Of a stretch of DNA of 25,524 bases, positions 6,849 to 12,271 are shown piece by piece (position 1 is the first letter of the stretch; each line of letters starts with the position of its first letter). The notes below the pieces were generated by a model, which saw only the letters and a program-made list of their open reading frames with translations, had not been told where the DNA came from and did not search any database. This stretch comes from a virus. Where the stretch lies: the IMG/VR virus record IMGVR_UViG_3300037258_000433, positions 1 to 25,524 of that record; one strand, written 5' to 3'. The position numbers were made by a program, and so were the translations under genes.

Positions 6849-6878
6849 AGTTACAATCCAACCACCTTAAAGTTACAA
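6846..6878 (+). repeat. 22-bp-spaced direct repeat TAAAGTTACAA
   Basis: TAAAGTTACAA occurs at 6846-6856 and again at 6868-6878. The 22-bp period is two helical turns, so both copies face the same side of the helix. It could be a paired protein-binding site. The first copy overlaps the stop of the small ORF. Confidence 0.4.
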
Positions 6879-7125
6879 AGTGACCCAATTTCACATAAGA
6901 GCCCCAATGAGCAATTCGACCAAATGAATTGCACGAAGCGGCAATAAGCATCTACTTACCAAATAACACGCACCAGGCCATTAGAAATAGATCAGCGCTC
7001 GCACACATGCAGACACAATTTCCCACGCATCAGTGACGCTTAGAATGAGACTGTGAGCATAGGGGCGTAAGAGCGAGCAACGCAATAAACGTCGGTTTAG
7101 AGAAAGGGGTGTAAAGAGGCGGGAT
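6849..7125 (+). other. non-coding interval
   Basis: Apart from the TAAAGTTACAA repeat I see no gene or clear signal here. Plus-strand ORFs are under 10 codons. The antisense ORF across the right part has no good start site and Leu/Ser/Arg-rich content typical of a chance reading frame. The base composition is A- and C-rich. Confidence 0.4.
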
Positions 7126-7407
7126 ATGGACTTAAATAGCAGCGAAAGCAGGAATACGCAGGCGGGCCGGTCGCTCACTCTGCCGTTTCCCAATTTCACC
7201 CCCGAAACGCGCCTTTTGCATTCCAATCTCGCATCGTGTATCAAATTTGCACAGCACGAACGCGCTCATGGGGTGTGCGTCGAGCTGGTCTCGCTTTGCA
7301 CAGTCGCCACGGTCCTCGGGTGCCCCTTCACAATAGCGCCTACGAATGACCGGCGAACAACTTGGGTCGGTGGAGCGCTGAAAGGCGCTTGCCGACCCGA
7401 TTTTTGA
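7126..7407 (+). CDS. doubtful ORF, 93 aa
   Basis: The ATG has GAGG 6 nt upstream, and the frame is open for 93 codons. The protein has no recognisable motif and an unusual Cys/Thr-rich C-terminal half. A longer antisense frame covers the same DNA. I keep it only because of its start signal; it may be non-coding. Confidence 0.3.
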   Translation: MDLNSSESRNTQAGRSLTLPFPNFTPETRLLHSNLASCIKFAQHERAHGVCVELVSLCTVATVLGCPFTIAPTNDRRTTWVGGALKGACRPDF

Positions 7408-7572
7408 CCGTTGATCCGCCATGGACCGAATTACCGTGGCACGGGCGCTGATAAGTTTTCGGCAGGCGATGGGTCTTCCCGAGCGCGGGTCGAGTGGACT
7501 TCGGTGTAGCTCCTTGGAGAGACCATGGCGACCCGCCTTAGTAAACCGCGGGTATGAATATCGCCTTCCTTG

Positions 7573-7590
7573 GTCTCTTACTGTCTTTCT
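7573..7590 (+). repeat. dispersed 18-bp repeat, copy 1
   Basis: GTCTCTTACTGTCTTTCT differs by one base from the sequence at 21087-21104. Both copies are on the same strand in non-coding DNA upstream of a TAAGT/class A-like site. Confidence 0.5.
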
Positions 7591-7627
7591 GAAAAGAGCC
7601 GCGGGCTGACCAAGAGACTGTAAGTAT

Positions 7628-7642
7628 TGCCTTACGCATTTC
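7628..7642 (+). promoter_or_regulatory. weak class B-like box
   Basis: TGCCTTACGCATTTC matches 12 of 15 positions of TGCCTACCGCAATTC (the 3498-3512 copy). It lies 67 nt upstream of the stronger copy at 7695 and may be the first of two tandem elements. Confidence 0.35.
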
Positions 7643-7694
7643 AAGGGGTGACCATGAAATTATTTTCAAAATTCATGGAGCCGGATGAGCCTTG

Positions 7695-7732
7695 AGCTAC
7701 CTACCGCATTCCTTACCGCGTTCTGCTTTGCT
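7695..7732 (+). promoter_or_regulatory. class B two-box promoter-like element
   Basis: Box 1 (AGCTACCTACCGCATTCC, 7695-7712), exactly 11 nt, then box 2 (TGCTTTGCT, 7724-7732). Box 2 is identical to that at 8736. It lies 50 nt before the ATG at 7783. Confidence 0.6.
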
Positions 7733-7769
7733 CGTTTTGTCGCTCAAATTGAGGCGGCAGCAAAACGAG
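7731..7769 (+). repeat. leader inverted repeat abutting the ribosome-binding site
   Basis: CTCGTTTTG (7731-7739) and CAAAACGAG (7761-7769) are exact reverse complements with a 21-nt loop. The right arm overlaps the start of the GAGGAG ribosome-binding site of the 7783 gene, and the left arm overlaps box 2. It could be an mRNA 5' stem-loop controlling translation or stability, or a DNA operator. Confidence 0.55.
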
Positions 7770-7782
7770 GAGTTTCACTATC

Positions 7783-8622
7783 ATGGCACGCAAGAACCGG
7801 GGCAAAGGCATTGCCCAAAAGCTCGCCGATGCTTTGACTGGCAGCGCCGAGCCCGAAATCAAGCAGAACCTGGAGACCGCCGCCACGTCAGTCGTGGAAG
7901 AGGCTGTCGCCAAGCTCGAAGAGACCGAAGGCACCGAAACGCCAGGACCGCGCGACGAGAAGCCGATCGAGCCCGTTGCTCCCGGCCCGCTGACTGCTTC
8001 GAGCAATGACTTCACGGCGATGCTCGCCGCGATCAGCGTGGAAGACGCCACCGAAATGTCGGCGAAGGCGACTGCCTCCGTTGACGAGCGTGCGTCCTTC
8101 GAGGCTGTGAAGGATTCTTCCAACACGAAGATTCAGGCGACACTGAAGAAGGTGCGCGCGGGGCTCACCAATCTCGATGCGGCCCGCGTCCTGATCGCCA
8201 GCAATGTCGATCCGAACATCTTCAATCGCGAGGTTCACACTGGCTCGCGATACAACGTCTATGCCCTCGGCAAGCTTGTCGATGCCATGAACGCGATTGG
8301 CACCGACGGCAAGAAGGTGACGAACGCCATCAATCTCGCCTGCATGAGGTCGTTGTTCCAGTTCCGGGCCAACGGCGCGCAGTTCACCGGCGAGATGGCA
8401 AAAGCCGCTGCTTCCGACAAGATCCGCGTGTCCGCCTCCATCAGCGCGATGTTGGTGCGTCATACGGTGTCGGCTTCGACGGCGCCGACCCAGGCTTCCA
8501 GCACCATGCAGGCGCTGGAGACGCTCGGGATCGTCAAGCGCTCGGGCAACACCCGCAACCCCAACTTCGACCTGATCGACAGCCCGATCACTGCGCGGTT
8601 GGAACAGGCGCTCGCGGCGTAA
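7783..8622 (+). CDS. hypothetical phage protein, 279 aa (paralogue of the 10660-11256 gene)
   Basis: The ATG follows GAGGAG. Residues 1-20 are basic, about 25-70 are an acidic Glu/Pro-rich linker, and about 100-279 form a helical core. The core aligns with the minus-strand gene at 10660-11256: NTKIQATL versus NTSIQSTL, ASNVDPNIFN versus ASNVAPDFIN, RYNVYA versus RFNVYA, and a shared T-x-AS(T)/TQ(A/S)SS-x-x-ALxx end. I do not recognise the family. The gene has its own promoter-like element, leader inverted repeat and terminator, as a strongly expressed phage gene would. Confidence 0.8.
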   Translation: MARKNRGKGIAQKLADALTGSAEPEIKQNLETAATSVVEEAVAKLEETEGTETPGPRDEKPIEPVAPGPLTASSNDFTAMLAAISVEDATEMSAKATASVDERASFEAVKDSSNTKIQATLKKVRAGLTNLDAARVLIASNVDPNIFNREVHTGSRYNVYALGKLVDAMNAIGTDGKKVTNAINLACMRSLFQFRANGAQFTGEMAKAAASDKIRVSASISAMLVRHTVSASTAPTQASSTMQALETLGIVKRSGNTRNPNFDLIDSPITARLEQALAA

Positions 8623-8642
8623 GGCGAGCGACACGAGGATAC

Positions 8643-8668
8643 AGGGGCGCCCTAGGGCGCCCCTTCTT
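8643..8668 (+). terminator. rho-independent terminator
   Basis: A perfect 22-bp palindrome (8643-8664, GGGGCGCCC arms around a central CCTAGG) is followed by TTCTTC, 20 nt after the stop of the 7783 gene. The U tract is short but the stem is very GC-rich. Confidence 0.75.
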
Positions 8669-8688
8669 CGTGCGCAAGGTGAGACCAT

Positions 8689-8744
8689 GGCGCTATAAGT
8701 ACCGTGACGCGCCACCCGCTATCCTCGCCGACACATGCTTTGCT
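8689..8744 (+). promoter_or_regulatory. promoter region: GGCGCTATAAGT plus class B two-box element
   Basis: GGCGCTATAAGT (8689-8700) is followed by box 1 (ACGCGCCACCCGCTATCC, 8707-8724), 11 nt, and box 2 (TGCTTTGCT, 8736-8744). The first 36 nt closely match the region at 9129. No clear -35 (TTGAC) is seen, so a phage-encoded activator may be needed. Confidence 0.6.
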
Positions 8745-8768
8745 GAAAGCGCGAAACAAACAGCAAAG
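8738..8768 (+). repeat. leader inverted repeat next to the ribosome-binding site
   Basis: CTTTGCTG (8738-8745) and CAGCAAAG (8761-8768) are exact reverse complements with a 15-nt loop. The right arm ends directly before the GGAG of the 8780 gene. The arrangement mirrors that at 7731-7769. Confidence 0.55.
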
Positions 8769-8779
8769 TGGAGACGAAT

Positions 8780-9037
8780 ATGGCTATGCGCGGACTGACA
8801 AAGATCAATGATCGCTGGTGTGCGGGGCGGCTCGTCGGCGACAAGCTGGCGAACGGTAAAGAGGGGTATCACGCCTCGCATTCCTTCTACGTCGAATGGA
8901 AACGCGGCCCGCAGGGGCAGGGCTGGTTCTTCGGCTCGAACAGTTCGTGGAAAGGCCCGTACAAGACTTCGGATGAGGCGTACGAGCGGTGCGTCAATCC
9001 ACCGCAGCCGTTCGGCCGCAAGAAGATCGCAGCGTAA
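8780..9037 (+). CDS. hypothetical protein, 85 aa
   Basis: The ATG at 8780 has GGAG 6 nt upstream; an in-frame GTG at 8768 lies inside the leader repeat. The protein is rich in Gly, Trp, Tyr and Phe (FYVEWKRG, GWFFGSNSSWKGPY) and likely a small beta-rich domain, with a basic tail (GRKKIAA). I do not recognise the family. It is monocistronic, flanked by its own promoter region and a strong terminator. Confidence 0.75.
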   Translation: MAMRGLTKINDRWCAGRLVGDKLANGKEGYHASHSFYVEWKRGPQGQGWFFGSNSSWKGPYKTSDEAYERCVNPPQPFGRKKIAA

Positions 9038-9043
9038 GGCACT

Positions 9044-9068
9044 GGGGCGCTCAGGCGCCCCTTTGCTT
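9044..9068 (+). terminator. rho-independent terminator
   Basis: GGGGCGC (9044-9050), TCAG loop and GCGCCCC (9055-9061), followed by TTTGCTTT. It is placed 6 nt after the stop of the 8780 gene. Confidence 0.85.
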
Positions 9069-9128
9069 TGCCGATCACAGTCCATGGTCACTGGTTCCTG
9101 GAGAGCAGTCCGTGCATCGCGGTTCCGT

Positions 9129-9184
9129 GGCGCTATAAGTGCCTCAACATGCCTACCGCAATCCATAAGTAAGTATGCGATTAT
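9129..9184 (+). promoter_or_regulatory. promoter region: GGCGCTATAAGT plus class B two-box element
   Basis: GGCGCTATAAGT (9129-9140), box 1 (ACATGCCTACCGCAATCC, 9147-9164), 11 nt, box 2 (TGCGATTAT, 9176-9184). A degenerate class A-like sequence (TAAGTAAGTATGCGATTA, 9166-9183) overlaps. It lies 34 nt before the ATG at 9219. Confidence 0.6.
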
Positions 9185-9218
9185 TGATCTGCAAACGCGA
9201 GAAAAGGACAAAACAATC

Positions 9219-9362
9219 ATGCCTTCACGTTTCGGAATACTGCTGGAGGCTTTCGTGGTGTTCGCGATCATGGGAACTATCCTGATCGCCGGCAGGACGA
9301 TCGAGCACCAGCATCGCATCAACCGCGGGCTTGCCATCTACAACGAAGGGCAGACCCGATGA
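9219..9362 (+). CDS. membrane micropeptide, 47 aa
   Basis: The ATG is preceded by GAAAAGGACAAAACAATC. The peptide has one hydrophobic helix (about residues 6-24, LLEAFVVFAIMGTILIA) followed by a polar, positively charged tail (GRTIEHQHRINRG). The layout predicts a single-span inner-membrane protein. It is ATGA-coupled to the next gene. The role is unknown. Confidence 0.65.
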   Translation: MPSRFGILLEAFVVFAIMGTILIAGRTIEHQHRINRGLAIYNEGQTR

Positions 9363-9667
9363 CGAGTCTCCCCGCAACCGACACCGCGATGCGCGAATTG
9401 GGGCATCTGTTTTGCCCTTCGATGACGCCGCTTGATTTCCCGCGGGTGCGCAAGCTGCCGGAGTGCCCGAACTGTCGCAAGGAAAAGCCGCTGTCGGCCC
9501 TCTATTGCTGGCGCTGCTTCAATGCCGTCGAGGCTGGAAACAATGAGGTGCGCGCAACCGAAGATGCGCGCCTGACAATGATTGAACGGGCGCTCGAATG
9601 TGTGGAGCGCACCGACGCACTGATCGCTCAAAGGAGAGCGGCGCATGAAACGAGGATAGCGGTATAG
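9359..9667 (+). CDS. zinc-ribbon-like protein, 102 aa
   Basis: The start overlaps the previous stop (ATGA). The pattern C36-P-N-C39 ... C50-W-R-C53 has the CxxC-x10-CxxC spacing of a small zinc ribbon or knuckle, which usually binds nucleic acid or protein. The C-terminal 45 residues are helical. The function is unknown. It is the last plus-strand gene before a convergent minus-strand block. Confidence 0.7.
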   Translation: MTSLPATDTAMRELGHLFCPSMTPLDFPRVRKLPECPNCRKEKPLSALYCWRCFNAVEAGNNEVRATEDARLTMIERALECVERTDALIAQRRAAHETRIAV

Positions 9668-9682
9668 AGTGGTTTCCGGCCT

Positions 9683-9856
9683 TCACCCAATCTGCGTAGC
9701 CCCTGACAAGGCCCGCGGCAAATACAAGCGAGCCAGAATTAAACCATGGACCCGATCCGAATCATTTAATTCGTGCTCGGAAAAATCGCCGTCGCCCGGC
9801 GAGAACGAATAGCCCAAGGAGTTTTTAGGCGGCGCCACCAGGCGCGCCGCGTCCAT
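9683..9856 (-). CDS. possible small protein, 57 aa
   Basis: An ORF with ATG at 9856 and an AGGG sequence upstream. The protein is balanced and protein-like (GYSFSPGDGDFSEHELNDSD), unlike the Arg/Ser-rich chance frames nearby. No family is recognised. It occupies most of the gap between the convergent neighbours. The CGCCATGGAC start context also occurs on the same strand at 9872-9881. Confidence 0.4.
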   Translation of the reverse strand: MDAARLVAPPKNSLGYSFSPGDGDFSEHELNDSDRVHGLILARLYLPRALSGATQIG

Positions 9857-9932
9857 GGCGACCCTATAGACAGTCCATGGCGCCGGGATTTGCGGCTAGA
9901 ATGCCACTGTAGCTGAGAAGAGGCAGTTTGGC

Positions 9933-10154
9933 TTATTTCTTACGCGCTCGAATCGTCGCCAGGTCGAAGCGCTCGCCCCCGATCCACGCTGCAAAGCCGG
10001 CGGTGTTCTGTATCGCCTCGACTAGCTTAATCTCTTTTTCCAGCGCCTGCTTCATGATGAACACGGCGCGCTCTGGATCCGTTTGCTTGTCGGATAGCGC
10101 TATCGCGGCGCGCAGTCTATCCGCATAGCTCTTTGTGGCGAATACGGCGCTCAC
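9933..10154 (-). CDS. hypothetical protein, 73 aa (paralogue of the 4503-4721 gene)
   Basis: I start at the GTG at 10154, which overlaps the upstream micropeptide stop (GTGA). This gives MSAVFATK, matching the MSAFQTK start of the paralogue at 4503; a longer ATG start at 10175 would add 7 unmatched residues. The shared C-terminal module is T-x-x-F-x-AW-I-x-GERFDL near residues 52-68. The function is unknown. Its location far from its paralogue and on the other strand suggests duplication or separate acquisition. Confidence 0.75.
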   Translation of the reverse strand: MSAVFATKSYADRLRAAIALSDKQTDPERAVFIMKQALEKEIKLVEAIQNTAGFAAWIGGERFDLATIRARKK

Positions 10155-10294
10155 AACGTCACCGCCGCGGCGCATGTGAGACAGGCGATCAATACGGTGA
10201 GCAGGGCGCAGATCGTTCTTTTCAGGACAATATATTCGATGCCGGCGCAGATCAGCAGCAGGTTGGCGCAGATCAAGAGGATGGTAGTCTGCAT
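10151..10294 (-). CDS. membrane micropeptide, 47 aa
   Basis: The ATG at 10294 has AAGGA about 8 nt upstream. The peptide is strongly hydrophobic, in two blocks (about residues 4-22 and 29-46) separated by a short polar turn with KR, so it may span the membrane twice. It has four cysteines. It overlaps the next gene by GTGA. No family is recognised. Confidence 0.6.
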   Translation of the reverse strand: MQTTILLICANLLLICAGIEYIVLKRTICALLTVLIACLTCAAAVTL

Positions 10295-10303
10295 AACGGA
10301 AAT

Positions 10304-10334
10304 CCTTGAAAAAGTCGGGAGCATTTGCGCTCCC
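10304..10334 (-). terminator. rho-independent terminator (minus strand)
   Basis: Read on the minus strand, GGGAGC, a 6-nt loop and GCTCCC are followed by GACTTTTTC. It lies 24 nt after the stop of the 10358-10564 gene and just before the ribosome-binding site of the membrane micropeptide, so it may partly uncouple them. Confidence 0.65.
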
Positions 10335-10357
10335 GCAGTTTGGAGGTTCGGGGTGAA

Positions 10358-10564
10358 TCAGCGGCCGTGAAAGTAACGAATCTCGCGATCGAAGTTTGAG
10401 TAGTCGTCGCCCATCGCTTCCACGACCCGCTCGTTATGCGCGGCCTGGCGCAGCGCTTCGGCTTCGGGTTCGTCATGCTCGATCCGATCAATGATCGGCC
10501 AGTCACGATTGCGAGCCTTAAGGCGTCGGGCGGCATCGCGGAACATTGTGATTCGATCAGTCAT
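10358..10564 (-). CDS. hypothetical helical protein, 68 aa
   Basis: A charged helical protein (MTDRITMFRDAARRLKAR ... DRIEHDEPEAEALRQ). No motif is recognised. An overlapping frame on the same strand is Arg/Pro/Ser-rich and is rejected. It sits between the GG-free gene and the terminator at 10304. Confidence 0.6.
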   Translation of the reverse strand: MTDRITMFRDAARRLKARNRDWPIIDRIEHDEPEAEALRQAAHNERVVEAMGDDYSNFDREIRYFHGR

Positions 10565-10612
10565 GGTAGTCTCGCTTGCTTGTGTTTCGCCGTTTCGGGC
10601 GTGCGCTCTTTA

Positions 10613-10660
10613 GAGCACAGTGGAGCGCTGCACTTTGTCTGTGCAGCGCTCTCTGTGCTC
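10613..10660 (-). repeat. long near-perfect hairpin after the 10660 gene
   Basis: GAGCACAG (10613-10620) pairs with CTGTGCTC (10653-10660). After a small internal bulge GAGCGCTGCAC pairs with GTGCAGCGCTC, giving 19 bp around a 7-nt loop. The outer end touches the stop codon of the upstream minus-strand gene. No U tract follows on either strand, so it may be an mRNA stabiliser or processing site rather than a simple terminator. Confidence 0.65.
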
Positions 10661-11256
10661 TACTGCGCAACTAGCTCGCGCAGCGCTGTCACTGTGTCGT
10701 TGTCGTTGAGCGTATAAGCGACGTGATTTGCAGTGTCGCGCGTCTCAGTCAGCACGTTGAACACTTGCAGCGCGTTGATGCTGCTCGACGACTGAGTCGA
10801 AGCAGTGTTCGCAGCAACATGCTTTGCGTAGCGTGCGCTCTTGATGATTGCAGCACGCGACTTGTCTTTATGCGTGACTGACATGCTGCACGCTGCTACA
10901 GCGTCAGCATGATTGAGCGTCGTTTCAGCAGTTTTGAGAGCGATAGCAGCGCGCACAATCGCGAGTGTGTAGTGATTCAGCGTCGCGCTTTTCGCAATCG
11001 CTTGTGCGAGATTTGCGACTTTCTCGCTCGCATAGACATTGAAGCGATTCGACGTGCGCTCAGACTTATTGATAAAGTCGGGCGCGACGTTGCTTGCGCA
11101 CATGATCGCGGCGATGGCGTCGCGGTCGAATGTCTTAACGAGCGAGTCGAGTGTCGATTGAATCGACGTGTTCGCGTCGTTTTTGCTCTGCTCGTATGAC
11201 TTACGCGCTGCACATGCGGCGAGCAATTCAGTCTTATATTCGCTTTGCTGTGTCAT
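10660..11256 (-). CDS. GG-free hypothetical protein gene, 198 aa (paralogue of the 7783-8622 gene)
   Basis: I start at the ATG at 11256; an in-frame TTG at 11292 would add 12 residues. The protein aligns with residues 110-279 of the 7783 gene product (ASNVAPDFIN, RFNVYA, TQSSSS). The coding strand has no GG dinucleotide at all and only about six CC by my count, although its GC content is moderate. The protein has no Gly, no Trp and one Pro, exactly the residues whose codons all need GG or CC. The avoidance crosses codon boundaries, so it acts on nucleic acid rather than on protein. A class A operator lies upstream and a long hairpin follows the stop. The family is not recognised. Confidence 0.75.
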   Translation of the reverse strand: MTQQSEYKTELLAACAARKSYEQSKNDANTSIQSTLDSLVKTFDRDAIAAIMCASNVAPDFINKSERTSNRFNVYASEKVANLAQAIAKSATLNHYTLAIVRAAIALKTAETTLNHADAVAACSMSVTHKDKSRAAIIKSARYAKHVAANTASTQSSSSINALQVFNVLTETRDTANHVAYTLNDNDTVTALRELVAQ

Positions 11257-11329
11257 TGTTTTGACTTTCGTTTGCGAGATCGCGTTGTGCAATCTCTATA
11301 AATGACAATACACGCTGCACAATATGGGA

Positions 11330-11347
11330 CAAGTAAAAACTGACTTA
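11330..11347 (-). promoter_or_regulatory. class A operator (copy)
   Basis: CAAGTAAAAACTGACTTA matches the 18-bp inverted repeat TAAGTCA-N4-TGACTTA with two mismatches. It lies 74 nt upstream of the minus-strand gene starting at 11256. Confidence 0.6.
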
Positions 11348-11728
11348 TTATGAGCAATAAAAGTGTTATGTTTAATGACTTTGCGCAATTATCTTAGCTA
11401 TGATGGCGTTGCATAGCTACTGCAATGGGGCGATACATTGTTGCGCTGCTATCGAAGTCCGCGCAAGATTATTACGCGGCGAACCCTATGCCGCCTGAGT
11501 TCTCAGCGTTTTTAATCCCTAGCCTTGGCGCTTAAATGTCTCTTAAACTGCGCATTATCCCGCTTAGTGGCTATCTATACGTTGACGATTGAGCGCCGGC
11601 GTATCTCTATGAGTTGACGCGACCAGGCCCTACCCTAATTATGCGCCTAGGGGCGCCCGAGCGTGATCTGCCAAGTTCCCGAATAAAGACGGGCTATCTC
11701 TTATAAATGTTGCTCAGATGTTCGTCCC

Positions 11729-11746
11729 AAATTTGTATACAAATTT
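11729..11746. repeat. 18-bp perfect palindrome
   Basis: AAATTTGTATACAAATTT reads the same on both strands. The TTGTATACAA centre resembles operators of GntR/FadR-type (FCD) repressors (established pattern, family assignment inferred). It lies about 200 nt upstream of the 11947 gene. No GntR-type gene is seen in the window. Confidence 0.6.
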
Positions 11747-11769
11747 CGGACAGCCTGCCCTTGGCGCTC

Positions 11770-11785
11770 ATAAGCCGGCGCTTAT
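11770..11785. repeat. 16-bp inverted repeat
   Basis: ATAAGC (11770-11775), CGGC, GCTTAT (11780-11785). It lies 24 bp downstream of the 18-bp palindrome, so the two may form one control site. A GCTATAACT sequence follows at 11811. Confidence 0.5.
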
Positions 11786-11946
11786 CCGAGAACACGCCCG
11801 CGCGCTCAGCGCTATAACTGAGACGTATCGACGCTCGCGTGGCACAAAATCTTGAAGGGCCTAGGTGTGCTCCGCTCAACGAGATTGGCCGTAGTTCCGT
11901 AAGGTGCGGTCTCACGCGGGCGCCGATCTGTCATTTGGAGAGCGCC

Positions 11947-12258
11947 ATGCGAATGCCCCAGGACTTTGTTGACGCCATTAACGCCGCTGTTCGTGAGATC
12001 AATCCAAACGCCGGCATCATGGTAGACGGCTCGATGACGCTGGGCTCAGACTTTGACGAATGGCTAGGGCCACAGGCGCTCAAGAAGTACGGCTTTGGAC
12101 CTATGCCGGCGGACGCCATAGCCGCGTTCGAGGCGAAGTTTGAAGAGAAGCGCGCCGAGCTGAAGGAAGCGGTTGTCGCCTCTGCGATCGAGGTTGAGAA
12201 GAAAATTATGAGAGGCGAGCTTGGCGACTTTAATTTCGGCGACAGCAACCGCGTCTAA
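11947..12258 (+). CDS. hypothetical protein, 103 aa
   Basis: The ATG at 11947 has TTGGAGAG about 6 nt upstream; the upstream in-frame extension is rejected as non-coding leader. The N-terminal half (about 1-55) is mixed, with an acidic SDFDEWLG loop. The C-terminal part (about 60-92) is a long charged helix (FEAKFEEKRAELKEAVV), likely coiled coil. The family is unknown. Confidence 0.65.
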   Translation: MRMPQDFVDAINAAVREINPNAGIMVDGSMTLGSDFDEWLGPQALKKYGFGPMPADAIAAFEAKFEEKRAELKEAVVASAIEVEKKIMRGELGDFNFGDSNRV

Positions 12259-12271
12259 ATAGGAATCTAAA

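Larger units (their letters stand above)
7408..7694 (+). other. non-coding leader-like region with alternative pairings
   Basis: No convincing gene. AGAGACCA (7518-7525) can pair with TGGTCTCT (7571-7578). The latter region can instead pair with GACCAAGAGAC (7608-7618) through CTTGGTC/GACCAAG or GTCTCTT/AAGAGAC. Mutually exclusive helices of this kind are seen in attenuators, but chance cannot be excluded for 7-8 bp helices. It ends just before the promoter-like element of the 7783 gene. Confidence 0.35.
11257..11946 (+). other. non-coding control region
   Basis: No convincing gene in about 690 nt. It starts with the class A operator, then an AT-rich stretch (11341-11400). TTGCA/TGCAA repeats and a CCGCG...CGCGG hairpin (around 11460-11480) follow. 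The right part has two strong palindromes and several GCTAT boxes. An antisense ORF (11694-11915) and plus ORFs of 15-32 codons lack good start sites. It may carry divergent promoters; an origin of replication is possible but not shown. Confidence 0.45.

Noticed and set aside
6981-7244. Minus-strand ORF, 87 aa
   Set aside because: No ribosome-binding site, Leu/Ser/Arg-rich content and an overlap with a plus-strand frame. It looks like a chance frame in a non-coding region.
7421-7609. Plus-strand ORF, 62 aa
   Set aside because: Weak start signal, Arg-rich, and its end overlaps the dispersed repeat and helices.
7132-7644. Minus-strand ORF, 170 aa
   Set aside because: Arg/Ser-rich with no motif. 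It runs across the alternative-helix leader and promoter-like boxes of the 7783 unit.
7654-7695. Plus-strand ORF of 13 codons (MKLFSKFMEPDEP) with AAGGGG upstream
   Set aside because: Very short and placed where a second box of a class B element would fall; I treat it as promoter DNA, but it could be a leader peptide.
7888-8715. Minus-strand ORF, 275 aa
   Set aside because: Exactly opposite the 7783 gene, Arg/His/Gly-rich. It is a shadow of the strong plus-strand coding region.
11694-11915. Minus-strand ORF, 73 aa, GTG start
   Set aside because: No ribosome-binding site and it contains both palindromes; more likely control DNA.
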